Below are positions 16,393 to 25,345 of a DNA stretch of 64,000 nt, piece by piece. The first letter of the stretch is position 1, and every line of letters begins with the position of its first letter. The notes under the pieces are model-generated. The model saw nothing but the letters and a program-made list of their open reading frames with translations. It was not told where the DNA came from and made no database searches. Source of the DNA: Thermotogaceae bacterium (GTDB lineage Bacteria > Thermotogota > Thermotogae > Thermotogales > Thermotogaceae); NCBI GenBank assembly GCA_026993805.1, contig JALWSA010000021.1, positions 1 through 64,000 on the forward strand, in the 5' to 3' direction. The position numbers and the translations under genes were made by a program.

Positions 16393-16644
16393 TCACTTTC
16401 TCTTCAGGAAGGCCCTTATTTTTCCATCCAAGCTCCAATGGGAACACCTATCGTTATAACTCACATCTTTTCTCTTCTCTTCACAAAAAGCCCTATCTGG
16501 AACGGTAATCCTCAAAACTTCACCTGAACAGAATTTCTCAATATTTCCCAACTTTTTCTCACAGGAGTAATGCTTGCACGAAAAGCACCTCTTGGAAGTT
16601 ATGGGAATATCCCCATCTATCACCAAAAACCTTCCCACCGCCAT
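16393..16644 (-). CDS. Cysteine-rich small protein, unknown function
   Basis: An 83-residue protein, not recognised. It has six cysteines, C20-x2-C23-x4-C28-x10-C39-x14-C54-x12-C67, and no signal peptide or membrane segment, so a cytoplasmic metal or Fe-S site is more likely than structural disulfides. It is the first gene of the operon with ccdA and the exported thioredoxin (ten-base gap). ATG 16644 follows AAGAGGTGG. A redox-sensing or electron-transfer role is inference from context only. Confidence 0.7.
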   Translation of the reverse strand: MAVGRFLVIDGDIPITSKRCFSCKHYSCEKKLGNIEKFCSGEVLRITVPDRAFCEEKRKDVSYNDRCSHWSLDGKIRAFLKRK

Positions 16645-16664
16645 GGGAAAACCACCTCTTGAGC

Positions 16665-16693
16665 ATGATAGAGATTTTTTTCACAAGTATCAA
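16665..16693 (-). promoter_or_regulatory. Promoter of the Cys-rich/ccdA/thioredoxin operon
   Basis: On the minus strand TTGATA (16688-16693) and TATCAT (16665-16670) are separated by exactly 17 bases, each matching five of six consensus positions. The spacer contains TTGTGAAA (16679-16686). It lies about 20 bases before the Cys-rich gene and after the terminator of the S1-domain gene. Confidence 0.7.
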
Positions 16694-16768
16694 AAGTACA
16701 AAAAAGCAATGAAGGATTACACCTTTTTCTCTCTTTTTGATTTAAAAGCTCAATTCATAAAAAACGGG

Positions 16769-16802
16769 AAAAAACCGAAGGCGGAAGTTACCACCTTCCG
16801 CC
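16769..16802 (-). terminator. Terminator overlapping the end of the S1-domain gene
   Basis: On the minus strand GGCGGAAG (16795-16802) pairs with CTTCCGCC (16780-16787) around a seven-base loop that contains the TAA stop codon, followed by a run of six T after TTCGG. The left arm of the stem therefore encodes the last amino acids (GGR) of the protein. Confidence 0.85.
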
Positions 16803-17162
16803 CTTTTTCTCCATTCTCTTTCTATATTCCGCAAACTTCGCTTCGCTGTCCCTCAAAAACCTTTTGAGCTTCTTCTCAAACTCTGCTTTTTTCTTCTCTT
16901 CTTCGGAAAGATCCTGGACATCGATCTTTTCCAAGTTGCTGCCTTTTAGTGTTAGCTCCCATTTACCGTCCTTCGTCTTTCCAATTATCTTGCCTTCGAC
17001 TTCCTGCCCTTCCTTCAAATACTCATCCACACTCTTTACATAATCCTTCGAAATCTTAGAAATGTGGACAAATCCCTTTTCTCCTCCTTCGATTTCAACT
17101 ATTGCTCCGTATTTCAGCGTCTTCACGACTCGACCTTTCACGGTGTCACCGACTTTCACCAT
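16788..17162 (-). CDS. S1 RNA-binding domain protein
   Basis: A 124-residue protein with a single S1/OB domain in residues about 1-72 (VGDTVKGRVVKTLKYGAIVEI, GFVHISKIS, VEGKIIGKTKDGKWELTLK), followed by a charged helical tail. It resembles general stress protein 13 / YabR-type S1 proteins thought to bind RNA or ribosomes. ATG 17162 follows GGGAGGTT. It lies in an operon with ribosomal protein L31, fitting a translation role. Confidence 0.88.
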   Translation of the reverse strand: MVKVGDTVKGRVVKTLKYGAIVEIEGGEKGFVHISKISKDYVKSVDEYLKEGQEVEGKIIGKTKDGKWELTLKGSNLEKIDVQDLSEEEKKKAEFEKKLKRFLRDSEAKFAEYRKRMEKKGGRW

Positions 17163-17177
17163 GCCAACCTCCCAACT

Positions 17178-17402
17178 TCAAGATTTCAGATAATCCTCCC
17201 CATATTTTTTCTTGAACTTCTCTATCCTTCCTTCGGTGTCGACTATGACAGCTCCGGCTCCTTTACCCTGGTAGAACGGGTGACAGTTGGAGCATACTTC
17301 TATCTTTATATTTTCCCGAGTCGTCCAGAACGTATGCTCCGCGCCACAAGATGCGCACTTAACCGTGACCAATTTCATCTCTGGATGTATACCCTTTCTC
17401 AA
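17178..17402 (-). CDS. rpmE: 50S ribosomal protein L31, zinc-binding form
   Basis: A 74-residue protein. GIHPEM at the start, two CxxC pairs (CASC and CSNC) for zinc and HPFYQGKG in the middle identify type A L31. TTG 17402 lies five bases after GGAGGGAT. It is the first gene of an operon with the S1-domain protein. Confidence 0.96.
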   Translation of the reverse strand: MRKGIHPEMKLVTVKCASCGAEHTFWTTRENIKIEVCSNCHPFYQGKGAGAVIVDTEGRIEKFKKKYGEDYLKS

Positions 17403-17441
17403 AGCTCATCCCTCCTATTACCTTTTTTCTCAACGCGTACG

Positions 17442-17470
17442 AGTTTACATTTCACGCGAGGTTATGTCAA
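17442..17470 (-). promoter_or_regulatory. rpmE: Promoter of rpmE
   Basis: A perfect TTGACA (17465-17470) is followed after 17 bases by TAAACT (17442-17447) on the minus strand, about 40 bases before the rpmE start. No terminator separates it from the MCP gene upstream. Confidence 0.7.
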
Positions 17471-17483
17471 GCAAAGACGGATT

Positions 17484-19127
17484 TCACTCGAGCTTATAGG
17501 AAGCAACGATCTCTCTCAAACCATCGACCTTTTCGTCTACCACTTTAACCGCCTGTGTAATCTCCTTCATTGCCGCAGTAACGCTCTGTATTGAAGCGTT
17601 TATCTCCTCTAAAGATGCCGTTATATCGGAAACGGTGTTGGCGTTCATAGTCATAGCCTGAGCTATTTCGTCTATGGAACCCACCTGCTCTTCCACCGAA
17701 ACAGATATCTCCTTCAGCATGTTAACGATCTGATCTACTCCCTCGATTATCTCCTGAAGTTTAGCAGATGCCACATCCGCCAATTCGGAACCTTTCTGGA
17801 CCTGCTCGGTTATCCTTTCGGAAACCTCTGCGGCGCTCTTTGAAACGGCTCCTATTTCCTCCACCACGGTCTTAATCCTTTCAGCAGCCACCCTACTCTC
17901 TTCGGCCAATTTTCTTATCTCATCGGCAACAACTGCAAAACCCTTCCCAGCTTCACCCGCACGTGCGGCTTCGATAGCAGCGTTAAGAGCCAGCAAATTC
18001 GTCTGATCCGCTATGCTGGATATAGTCTCAACGAAATCCGTTATATCTCTGGCGCCTTTCTCGAAACTCTCCACCACTCTCTGTATCTCCTGAGAGACCA
18101 CCGTTATCTGCTTCATCTGCTCTATAACATCCTCTATTACCTTTCCTCCCTCTTTCGCCCTGTTGCTCATTTCGTCCGCTCTTTCTCTGGCCCTCTCGGC
18201 GTTATCCGCTATCGTCTTTGAGGAAGCTGAAAGCTCTTCTGTACCGGCTGTGGTTTGTTCTATGGAAGCTGAGATGTCTTCTGTTCTATGGGCGATGGAA
18301 TCGACATTCTGAGAGATCATATCCATGTTACCAGATACATCCTCAACGGCTTCGCTAATATTCTTCATCTGAGAGGTTATGTCCTCGGCATTCTCTCTCA
18401 GTTTGAACATGCTATCTCTCAAATGGTCCATGGCATCTTTGAACACGTTTATAAGGCGAACTATCTCGCCTTTTCCGCTCTCCCTTTCAAAGGTAACACT
18501 GAGGTCATCGCGGGCCATCCTTTCCGAAACTTCCATGAGCTTTCCTATTCTCGAGAAAATAGCTCTTATTGTGAAATAAGCAACAGCAAGGAGAATCACC
18601 AATATAGCAAGCGGAATCCATATGGAAAGGATCTTTCCTCTTCTTTCAAAATCATGAAGCTCTGCTTTCGTCTTCTCGACACGCTTTTCTATTTCGTCTT
18701 TCATGGTTACCAACTTTCCAACATATGCTTGTACGAGAGAATCCACCCTTTCGACTTCGCTAACATCAACCTCGGGAGAAGAGATTATATTCAAGATATC
18801 CTTCTTGAACTCCTCCACATCCTTCTCGCTCATATCAACATCCGTTCTTTCCACGACAACTTTAAGATAACTTTCCATCTCTTCAAGGGATTTCTTTATT
18901 TTCTCAGCTTCGTTCTGTCCCAGTTTGTGCTTCAACAAAAGATAGCGGATTTCATTTATCTTAGCTTCGAATTTGTTCACATATTCAAGGAGTTTCATAT
19001 CTTTTTCCATAATCGTATCGAATCTCTTTGTCAAAACTTCTGTTGAATTAACGAGAAAAAGCGTGACTATCCACATGGTTATCACAGGCACCAAAGCCAA
19101 AGTCAGAAGCTTCGCTTTCATGCTCAT
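17484..19127 (-). CDS. Methyl-accepting chemotaxis protein (first of two)
   Basis: A 547-residue chemoreceptor. A membrane helix at about 5-26, an extracytoplasmic helical sensor of about 135 residues, a second helix at about 168-190, then HAMP and a long coiled-coil signalling domain. The hairpin tip contains [20 protein letters not shown] and [15 protein letters not shown], the CheA/CheW contact. The all-helical sensor resembles a four-helix-bundle domain; the ligand is unknown. ATG 19127 lies three bases after the upstream stop. Confidence 0.95.
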   Translation of the reverse strand: MSMKAKLLTLALVPVITMWIVTLFLVNSTEVLTKRFDTIMEKDMKLLEYVNKFEAKINEIRYLLLKHKLGQNEAEKIKKSLEEMESYLKVVVERTDVDMSEKDVEEFKKDILNIISSPEVDVSEVERVDSLVQAYVGKLVTMKDEIEKRVEKTKAELHDFERRGKILSIWIPLAILVILLAVAYFTIRAIFSRIGKLMEVSERMARDDLSVTFERESGKGEIVRLINVFKDAMDHLRDSMFKLRENAEDITSQMKNISEAVEDVSGNMDMISQNVDSIAHRTEDISASIEQTTAGTEELSASSKTIADNAERARERADEMSNRAKEGGKVIEDVIEQMKQITVVSQEIQRVVESFEKGARDITDFVETISSIADQTNLLALNAAIEAARAGEAGKGFAVVADEIRKLAEESRVAAERIKTVVEEIGAVSKSAAEVSERITEQVQKGSELADVASAKLQEIIEGVDQIVNMLKEISVSVEEQVGSIDEIAQAMTMNANTVSDITASLEEINASIQSVTAAMKEITQAVKVVDEKVDGLREIVASYKLE

Positions 19128-19130
19128 GGC

Positions 19131-19652
19131 TCATCCCCCCTCCTTCAAGATTCTTACAGCCTCTTCTACGCTTTCGGCGATGTGAACAGGAACGAGTCTT
19201 CTGTTATCTAAATATTTTCCGTCTATTAAAACGCTGGCGAATCTATCCGTCCAACCCCCAGTTCCCTTCATGAATATAAGCTTTTTCCTCTGTGCATATG
19301 CACCCAAAATCTCTATAGCCGTGCCTATTTCCCCACCGATGGATATCACAGCTTCGGCAGAATGAAGCATTATAAAAGATCTCATCTGAAAATCAAGACC
19401 CGTGTATATAGGAACATCCGTGTACATATTCGCCTGCACACTGGAAGCTGTGAATGGGAGTACTCCAACAACGGTACCACCGGCTTCCTTAACAGCTTTT
19501 GAAACGAGCTCCATGATCCCATCTCTTCCACCTGTTAAAACGAGGTACCCTTCCTCTGCGAGTCTCCTACCAAGCTCCTCACAAAGCCCCTTCAGTTCTT
19601 TCACTGGACTTTTGGTCACATCACCCGAATAACCTATGACTGCTACTCTCAC
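19131..19652 (-). CDS. LOG/TIGR00725 family Rossmann protein
   Basis: A 173-residue protein of the SLOG superfamily with AVIGYSG at the start, LTGGRDGIMELVSKA and ISIGGEIGTAIE. The family includes cytokinin-riboside monophosphate phosphoribohydrolase (LOG) and proteins of unknown role; the catalytic PGGxGTxxE of true LOG is modified to IGGEIGTAIE, so enzyme activity is uncertain. GTG 19652 overlaps the lptB stop (GTGA). Confidence 0.8.
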   Translation of the reverse strand: MRVAVIGYSGDVTKSPVKELKGLCEELGRRLAEEGYLVLTGGRDGIMELVSKAVKEAGGTVVGVLPFTASSVQANMYTDVPIYTGLDFQMRSFIMLHSAEAVISIGGEIGTAIEILGAYAQRKKLIFMKGTGGWTDRFASVLIDGKYLDNRRLVPVHIAESVEEAVRILKEGG

Positions 19653-20350
19653 TCTCCCAAATACACCTCCTTCACCAAAGAGGAAGAAAGTGCCATATCC
19701 GGTGGACCTTGGGATATTATCTCCCCCTTGTGCATAACATAAAGACGGTCAACGACCTCCACGAGCTCATCGACGTTGTGATCCGTTATTATTATCCCCA
19801 TTCCGCGCCTCTTCAACTCTCTAACCATCGCTTGTATGTCTTTCACAGTTTTCGGATCTATGCCCACAAATGGCTCATCGAGCAGTAGAAAAGACGGCTT
19901 CAGAGTCATCATCCTTGCAAGTTCAAGCCTCCGCTTTTCTCCACCAGAAAGATCATCTGCGAGCTGATCTCTCAGCTCCCAAAGACCGAACTCTTCCAAA
20001 AGCTGCTTCGTTTTTCCTTCCACATCCCTTTCACCCATGAATTTCAAAACCAGTTCTATATTCTCTCTGACCTTCAAACCCGCGAACACCGATGTTTCCT
20101 GCTGAAGATAAGTTATCCCCATCCTTGCTCTTCTGTGTATGGGAATCGAGGTGATATCTACACCATCAAGATATATCTTTCCCTTTGTGGGAACGACTAT
20201 TCCCAAAACCATGTTGAATGTAGTGGTCTTCCCAGCCCCGTTGGGGCCAAGAAGACCAACCACTTCTCCTCTTTTAACCTCTATATTCACATTTTTTACA
20301 ACCCATTTCCTTCCAAACCTTTTGTAAAGTCCTACCGCCCGGATCATCAC
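19649..20350 (-). CDS. lptB: LptB-like ABC ATPase of envelope lipid export
   Basis: A 233-residue ATPase with GPNGAGKTTTFNMVLG, the signature LSGGEKRRLELARM and LLLDEPFVGIDP, plus the LptB-type GITYLQQE. In diderms it powers LPS or related lipid transport to the outer membrane. Adjacency to a Skp-like chaperone supports a role in building the outer sheath (toga). The partner permeases LptFG are not in the window. Start codons at 20350 and 20347 overlap the upstream stop and either could be used. Confidence 0.85.
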   Translation of the reverse strand: MMIRAVGLYKRFGRKWVVKNVNIEVKRGEVVGLLGPNGAGKTTTFNMVLGIVVPTKGKIYLDGVDITSIPIHRRARMGITYLQQETSVFAGLKVRENIELVLKFMGERDVEGKTKQLLEEFGLWELRDQLADDLSGGEKRRLELARMMTLKPSFLLLDEPFVGIDPKTVKDIQAMVRELKRRGMGIIITDHNVDELVEVVDRLYVMHKGEIISQGPPDMALSSSLVKEVYLGE

Positions 20351-20832
20351 TCAGAGGAGTTGAGATAATCTATGAAATCATCTGTGACGTCTAATCTTTC
20401 ACTGGCGTAAACAGCGCCGTTGTTCGTCACCAAAAGGTCGAAACCCTTCTCTTTCGCATACTCCTTCGCCTTTTGGACTACCTTGTTCAGTATCTCCTGC
20501 GCTTTTGGCTGGTAATCTTGACGCAGCAGCTGTTCAAAGAGCTGCTTTTTCTGTAGAAGTTCCCTCTTCTTCTGATCTATTTCCTCTTTTGAGGCTCCCT
20601 GTTCTTCAAGTTTCTTTATATCCTCTTCCATCTTCTTGAGCTTGTTCTGATAGAATTCAAAATCCGCCTTGTAATCCGCGTTGAGCTTCTTCATCTCCTT
20701 GAATTCCTGAGCAGCCCTGGCAAGGTCAACATACGCCACTTTCAGAGAAGCCTGACTCTTCTCAGAAGCCGCCATTAGTACAAAGAAAGCAACTACAGCT
20801 AACCCCAACAAAATCCACTGCCACCTTTTCAC
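20347..20832 (-). CDS. Skp/OmpH-like periplasmic chaperone
   Basis: A 161-residue protein with an N-terminal hydrophobic signal or anchor (residues 4-22), then VAYVDLARAAQEF, the start motif of the Skp family, a long charged coiled coil (about 45-105) and a C-terminal strand region DLLVTNNGAVYAS. It would escort unfolded outer-membrane proteins. GTG 20832 lies six bases after AGGAGGTG. First gene of an operon with lptB. Confidence 0.88.
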   Translation of the reverse strand: MKRWQWILLGLAVVAFFVLMAASEKSQASLKVAYVDLARAAQEFKEMKKLNADYKADFEFYQNKLKKMEEDIKKLEEQGASKEEIDQKKRELLQKKQLFEQLLRQDYQPKAQEILNKVVQKAKEYAKEKGFDLLVTNNGAVYASERLDVTDDFIDYLNSSE

Positions 20833-20916
20833 CTAATCCACCTCCTAAGCTATCCGTTGATGCACCTGAATATTCTATCACTCTTCTTCAAAACGATCTC
20901 CTGAATATGTATTTTG

Positions 20917-20925
20917 TGAGATAAT
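20917..20925 (+). promoter_or_regulatory. pyrH: Extended -10 promoter of pyrH
   Basis: TGAGATAAT reads as an extended -10 (TG, one base, GATAAT at 20920-20925), 17 bases upstream of the pyrH ATG. No good -35 hexamer is seen. Confidence 0.4.
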
Positions 20926-20942
20926 AAAGCAAGGGTGATTCG

Positions 20943-21632
20943 ATGAGATTGCTGCTCAAACTCAGCGGTGAAGCACTCAGCGGCGAAGGAAAGAAAGGCT
21001 ACGATCCGACTTTGGTTCAGCACATCGTATCTGAGATAAGATCCCTTTTGGAGGAAGGTCACGAGATAGGTGTGGTCGTAGGGGCCGGAAATCTCATAAG
21101 AGGAAAAGAGCTACACGGGATGAGTCCCGTGGTGGCAGATCAAATAGGAATGCTTGGAACCTTGATGAATGCGATATACCTAAAAGAAACCCTTCAGAGC
21201 CATGGGATTGGGGCGATCGCTATCTCGGCTATATCCAATCTTCCTTCTTTCGAACGCCTGACATACGAAGGAATAGATGCGGCACTCCGGAACAAAAAGG
21301 TCGTTGTGTTCGGCGGTGGAACGTCTAATCCGCTTTTCACAACGGACACGGCAGCAGCATTGAGAGCCGCAGAAATGGGAGCGAAGCTCATTCTGAAAGC
21401 CACAAAGGTGGATGGCGTTTACGATAAAGATCCAAAAAAGTTTCCGGACGCCAAGAAATTCGACAGGCTTTCATTCGATGAAGCGATAAAATTAGGACTA
21501 AAAGTTATGGACCTTGAAGCCTTCATGATGTGTAAAAAGATGGGGATAGACATCGTCGTCTTCGACTTTTTCAAACCTGGGAACTGCAAAAAAGCCGTAT
21601 TTGGAAAAACGGGAACGCTCGTTACGTCCTAA
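20943..21632 (+). CDS. pyrH: UMP kinase
   Basis: A 229-residue amino acid kinase-family enzyme phosphorylating UMP to UDP. It begins with LLKLSGEALSG, followed by GVVVGAGNLIRG, the UMP-site region ADQIGMLGTLMNAIYL, FGGGTSNPLFTTDTAAALRA and KATKVDGVYDKDP. These motifs are all typical of bacterial PyrH. ATG 20943 follows GGTGAT. It is transcribed alone here, without tsf, frr or rpsB. Confidence 0.96.
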   Translation: MRLLLKLSGEALSGEGKKGYDPTLVQHIVSEIRSLLEEGHEIGVVVGAGNLIRGKELHGMSPVVADQIGMLGTLMNAIYLKETLQSHGIGAIAISAISNLPSFERLTYEGIDAALRNKKVVVFGGGTSNPLFTTDTAAALRAAEMGAKLILKATKVDGVYDKDPKKFPDAKKFDRLSFDEAIKLGLKVMDLEAFMMCKKMGIDIVVFDFFKPGNCKKAVFGKTGTLVTS

Positions 21633-21636
21633 CCCT

Positions 21637-22278
21637 TCACTTGGGGATGTATAGATTAAAGGCCCTTCGTATAGAAGGATAATACGTTTTGGTAAGCTTC
21701 ACAACCTTGACTGGCCGGGCTCTGGGTGTCCCGACTCCGTATATTATCAAATATACCCTATCGGTTTTCCCCACTACAAGGGAAGAATCCGGGGGAATAT
21801 CTACGATATACTCCAGTGAAACATTCGGAGCTTTGAAGTAATAGAACTTGTAAGGTGAGACTCCGGGAAACATTTCTGTAGCAAACAGCTTCTTCTTGCC
21901 GTAATCTATCTCGAACCACACCTTTTCAGTTCCCGCCACGAGCACCCTAAAATATCCTGCTCTCGGATCATCCGTGACATCACTCAGCATTTTTTCAAAA
22001 GCCTTCAGGTCACTCAAAACATTTTTGACATAAGTCATATCGGTTATGTATCTATCCAAAGGAGAATTCGGACCTATGAGCTCCTCAACGGCAGAAATCC
22101 TGCTCCCCAAGGACTTTTTAACACTTTCTACATGATTTCTGAGGGAATCTATCTCTGACCTGAAACTAACGAGCATAACGAAAGAAACCACAGAAATGGC
22201 AGCTGCAAAAAATACGACTGTTATTATCAGAGCGATGAACCTGGAAGAAGAACTCCAAGACCTCCTCACAGCTATCAA
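21637..22278 (-). CDS. Single-pass membrane protein with short coiled coil, unknown function
   Basis: A 213-residue protein, not recognised. One hydrophobic helix at about 17-38 (IALIITVVFFAAAISVVSFVML) is followed by a coiled coil of about 35 residues and a C-terminal beta-rich domain (VWFEIDYGKKKLFATEMFPG, DSSLVVGKTDRVYLI). Orientation suggests an extracytoplasmic C-domain. Its start overlaps the stop of the sigma-factor gene (ATGA at 22275-22278), so it could be a membrane partner or anti-sigma-like factor, but there is no sequence proof. Confidence 0.7.
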   Translation of the reverse strand: MIAVRRSWSSSSRFIALIITVVFFAAAISVVSFVMLVSFRSEIDSLRNHVESVKKSLGSRISAVEELIGPNSPLDRYITDMTYVKNVLSDLKAFEKMLSDVTDDPRAGYFRVLVAGTEKVWFEIDYGKKKLFATEMFPGVSPYKFYYFKAPNVSLEYIVDIPPDSSLVVGKTDRVYLIIYGVGTPRARPVKVVKLTKTYYPSIRRAFNLYIPK

Positions 22279-22907
22279 CCCCTGATCTGATTTAAAACTA
22301 CTTCTTCCAAGGATTTGACCTTATTTCTCAGGAGTTTTTTCACCTTCTGTATTGTGTTATCCACCTTCTTTTGGTTGATATCCAAATTCTCTGAGATGTC
22401 CGCGTACGAATACCCGTTTCTCCACATGTAAAATATCTCCTTCTCCAGCTCGTTCAGCTCTTTCATGACGGCCTCCATTATATACCAGACCAGAGCATCC
22501 TTGCTTACATCCTTCGCACCATCCTCGAAAGAATAACCTATCTCTTCGTCTTCATCCGTGGAAACCAGAGCGTCCATGCTCATGGCATCGGAAAGAACCT
22601 GATTCTTCTTCCTGTTAAGATACGTTAGAAAAGACTTGATTTCGGAATCGATACTCCTCCATGCGAAGGTCGAAAACTTGCTCTTTCCGGGCTTGTAATA
22701 AAAAACCGCTTTAAGAAGACCGACGAGCCCGTTCTGGATTATATCGGAACTTTCAGCCCACGGGGCGAAATAATTAGAGGATATCTTAACGACCATGGGG
22801 TAATATCTCTCCACTATGATATCTAAGGCTTCTTTCAGCCCTGCTTGAGCCATCTCGACCAAAACCTCTATCCTCTTTCCCCTGAGCCTATGTTTGATTA
22901 TCCCCAT
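22275..22907 (-). CDS. Alternative sigma-70 family RNA polymerase sigma factor
   Basis: A 210-residue sigma factor with region 2 (VKISSNYFAPWAESSDIIQNGLVGLLKAV, FSTFAWRSIDSEIKSFL) and region 4 (ELEKEIFYMWRNGYSYADISENLDI). The extended region 2 is closer to the SigH/Sig30 group than to ECF factors. The regulon is unknown. The ATG at 22907 lacks a convincing Shine-Dalgarno sequence, so an internal start around the MAQAG region is possible. It is coupled to the downstream membrane protein. Confidence 0.85.
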   Translation of the reverse strand: MGIIKHRLRGKRIEVLVEMAQAGLKEALDIIVERYYPMVVKISSNYFAPWAESSDIIQNGLVGLLKAVFYYKPGKSKFSTFAWRSIDSEIKSFLTYLNRKKNQVLSDAMSMDALVSTDEDEEIGYSFEDGAKDVSKDALVWYIMEAVMKELNELEKEIFYMWRNGYSYADISENLDINQKKVDNTIQKVKKLLRNKVKSLEEVVLNQIRG

Positions 22908-22990
22908 CGACTTTAGAGTATATCATTACCAAAAACCTCCCTTTCCTATCCCCTTATCTGGTATTCCAAGGTAATGCATCTTTTATAAAC

Positions 22991-23016
22991 AAAAAACGGC
23001 GCGGAAATTCCACGCC
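22991..23016 (-). terminator. Terminator after the copper ATPase gene
   Basis: On the minus strand GGCGTGGA pairs with TCCGCGCC (one T-G wobble) around a three-base loop at 22998-23016, followed by G and six T. It lies 43 bases after the ATPase stop. Confidence 0.82.
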
Positions 23017-23058
23017 AGCAAAATATCTGTTTTTAAGCAAAAAACACATTCTTGCTTC

Positions 23059-25125
23059 TTACCTTAACTTCAACAGCTTGGCATTTACCGCAACAACAAC
23101 CGTACTCAACGACATGAGAATGGCGCCTACAGCTGGAGATATCAAAATTCCATATTTAAAGAGCACACCGGCAGCTAACGGAATGGCAAAGACATTGTAT
23201 CCAGTGGCCCATAAAAGATTCTGTATCATCTTTTTATAAGTCAACCTACTCAATTTAAAAAGGGTTATAACATCTCTTGGATTGCTATTCACCAAAATCA
23301 CATCCGCTGTTTCGGCCGCTATATCAGTACCAGAACCTATGGCAACACCAACATCGGCTGCTGCAAGAGCAGGCGCATCATTTATTCCATCTCCAACCAT
23401 TGCAACGAAATTTCCATCCCTTCGTAATTCCATTATTTTGCTCTGCTTCTCATGAGGCAGCACTTCCGCAAAGTATCCGTCCAATTTAAGAGTTTTTGCA
23501 ACCGCCTCAGCCACTCTTTTCCCATCACCTGTGAGCATATAACATTTTATTCCCATGGATTTTAGCTCTTTAACAGCGGAAAAGGCTTCATCCCTAATCT
23601 TGTCTCCCAGAAAGATCCATCCCACCAATTTTCTATTAACCAAAACACCAATTACTGTATGAACGCCGTTTACATCATAATCATTAGCAATCCCATACCC
23701 TCTTTCGCCTATGGCTCTCACACTGAGTAACTCTACCTCTTTTCCATCTACATTTCCTCTTATACCTTCTCCTTTCAAAATCTCTATCTTCTCAGCTTTC
23801 AAAAGTTTTATTCCGAGCTCCTTCGCTTTTTCCAGCACTCCTTTTGCAATTGGATGCTCGGAATTTTGTTCAAGCGAGGCCACCAACTGTAATAGCTCTT
23901 TTTCATCGTAATGCTCATCAATAACCTTTATGCGAGTCACTTCAAAAACACCTTTTGTGAGCGTTCCTGTTTTATCGAAAACCACTATATTTGCTTTCCT
24001 CGCATTTTCAAAAGCAACCTTATTTCGAACCAAAAGCCCCCGCTTTGCCGCAATGGCCGTGGAAACAGCACTAACCAATGGTATTGCCAGACCAAGTGCA
24101 TGGGGACACGTTATTACCATAACCGTAACCATACGTTCTATGGCAAAAGCAACATCCTTCAATGCAAATAGCCAGACAGAAAAGGTTATACCTCCAGACA
24201 AAAGCGCGATAACCGTTAACCACCGAGCAGCTACATCAGCGAGTCTTTCCGTTTTCGATTTACTCTCTTGAGCGTTTTTAACCAGCTCTATAACTTTCGC
24301 CAAATATGACTCTTCACCTTTACCAGTCACTTCAACCTCCAAAACGCTGTCTATATTCATTGAACCGCCTATCACCACATCTCCCTGTTGCTTTTTTACT
24401 GGTCGTGATTCGCCTGTTAACATTGACTCGTCCACATGGCTTGTACCTTTTCTTACAATCCCGTCCACTGGTATCTTTTCACCTGCCTTAACTAGAACAA
24501 CGTCTCCTTTCTTCAATTCTGAAATTAATACGTCTCTCACTTTCCCATCATCTTCTACCAAATGCGCGCTCTTTGGCATCAATTCAACAAGCTTTTCCAA
24601 AGCCCGAGAAGCTCCCAAAACAGATTTCATCTCTATCCAATGTCCCAAAAGCATTACGTCAATCAAAGTTGCCAGTTCCCAAAAGAAATACCTCCCCTTT
24701 AATCCAAATACAACAGCAGAACTATAGATGTAAGCAACGGAGATTGCCATGCTTATAAGTGTCATCATGCCAGGTTTTTTGTTTTTTATCTCTTCACCAA
24801 ATCCTTTTAAAAATGGATAGCCTCCCCAGAAAAAGACAAAACTGGAAAGCAGGAACAAAAGATATTTATCACCGGGGAAAGCTACCTGAATGTTTAAGAA
24901 ACCTTGGACCATAGGCGATAAAACGAGAATAGGCACGGTTAAAGTCGTTGACCAAACGAATCTTTTCTTAAAATCTTCCAACATTTTCCCGTGATGATCG
25001 TGATGAGAATGCTCACTTTTATGAGCACCGCCATGAACCTCTCCTTTACGATCATGCTTCTCATGCATGTCATGATGAACATGCAATACTTGTTCTTTTT
25101 TGCTCACTTTTCTCACCTCACTCAT
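23059..25125 (-). CDS. copB: Copper-exporting P1B-type ATPase, CopB (CPH) type
   Basis: A 688-residue heavy-metal pump. The N-terminus lacks the CxxC metal-binding domain and is instead a histidine-rich tail (residues about 15-47, with [10 protein letters not shown] and [10 protein letters not shown]). The membrane metal motif is CPH ([12 protein letters not shown], near residue 342), the class associated with Cu2+/Ag+ export. [17 protein letters not shown] and [11 protein letters not shown] complete the pump. The gene reads as somewhat AT-richer than neighbours and stands alone between its own terminator and a divergent gene, hinting at acquisition. RBS AGGAGA precedes ATG 25125. Confidence 0.94.
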   Translation of the reverse strand: MSEVRKVSKKEQVLHVHHDMHEKHDRKGEVHGGAHKSEHSHHDHHGKMLEDFKKRFVWSTTLTVPILVLSPMVQGFLNIQVAFPGDKYLLFLLSSFVFFWGGYPFLKGFGEEIKNKKPGMMTLISMAISVAYIYSSAVVFGLKGRYFFWELATLIDVMLLGHWIEMKSVLGASRALEKLVELMPKSAHLVEDDGKVRDVLISELKKGDVVLVKAGEKIPVDGIVRKGTSHVDESMLTGESRPVKKQQGDVVIGGSMNIDSVLEVEVTGKGEESYLAKVIELVKNAQESKSKTERLADVAARWLTVIALLSGGITFSVWLFALKDVAFAIERMVTVMVITCPHALGLAIPLVSAVSTAIAAKRGLLVRNKVAFENARKANIVVFDKTGTLTKGVFEVTRIKVIDEHYDEKELLQLVASLEQNSEHPIAKGVLEKAKELGIKLLKAEKIEILKGEGIRGNVDGKEVELLSVRAIGERGYGIANDYDVNGVHTVIGVLVNRKLVGWIFLGDKIRDEAFSAVKELKSMGIKCYMLTGDGKRVAEAVAKTLKLDGYFAEVLPHEKQSKIMELRRDGNFVAMVGDGINDAPALAAADVGVAIGSGTDIAAETADVILVNSNPRDVITLFKLSRLTYKKMIQNLLWATGYNVFAIPLAAGVLFKYGILISPAVGAILMSLSTVVVAVNAKLLKLR

Positions 25126-25345
25126 ACTATTTTTTCTCCTATGTGCTCCAAACTTACCGCAATCGTTAGTGAATATTATTACTTATCTCTTGAGAAAGGC
25201 ATGTGAGAAATGTTACATGCACACAGCGATAAACGCATTCAAAATAGGCGCGGCTAATTGCTACTCATCGATTCTTGCTGGTGTAAAATATCGAAAATTT
25301 CTTTGGAATTCACCCGAATATCACATCACCAAGGGGGCGGATATC

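Noticed and set aside
25100-25345. N-terminal extension of the amidohydrolase reading frame
   Set aside because: It starts inside the divergent copper ATPase gene, has no ribosome binding site, and the family start is at about 25346.
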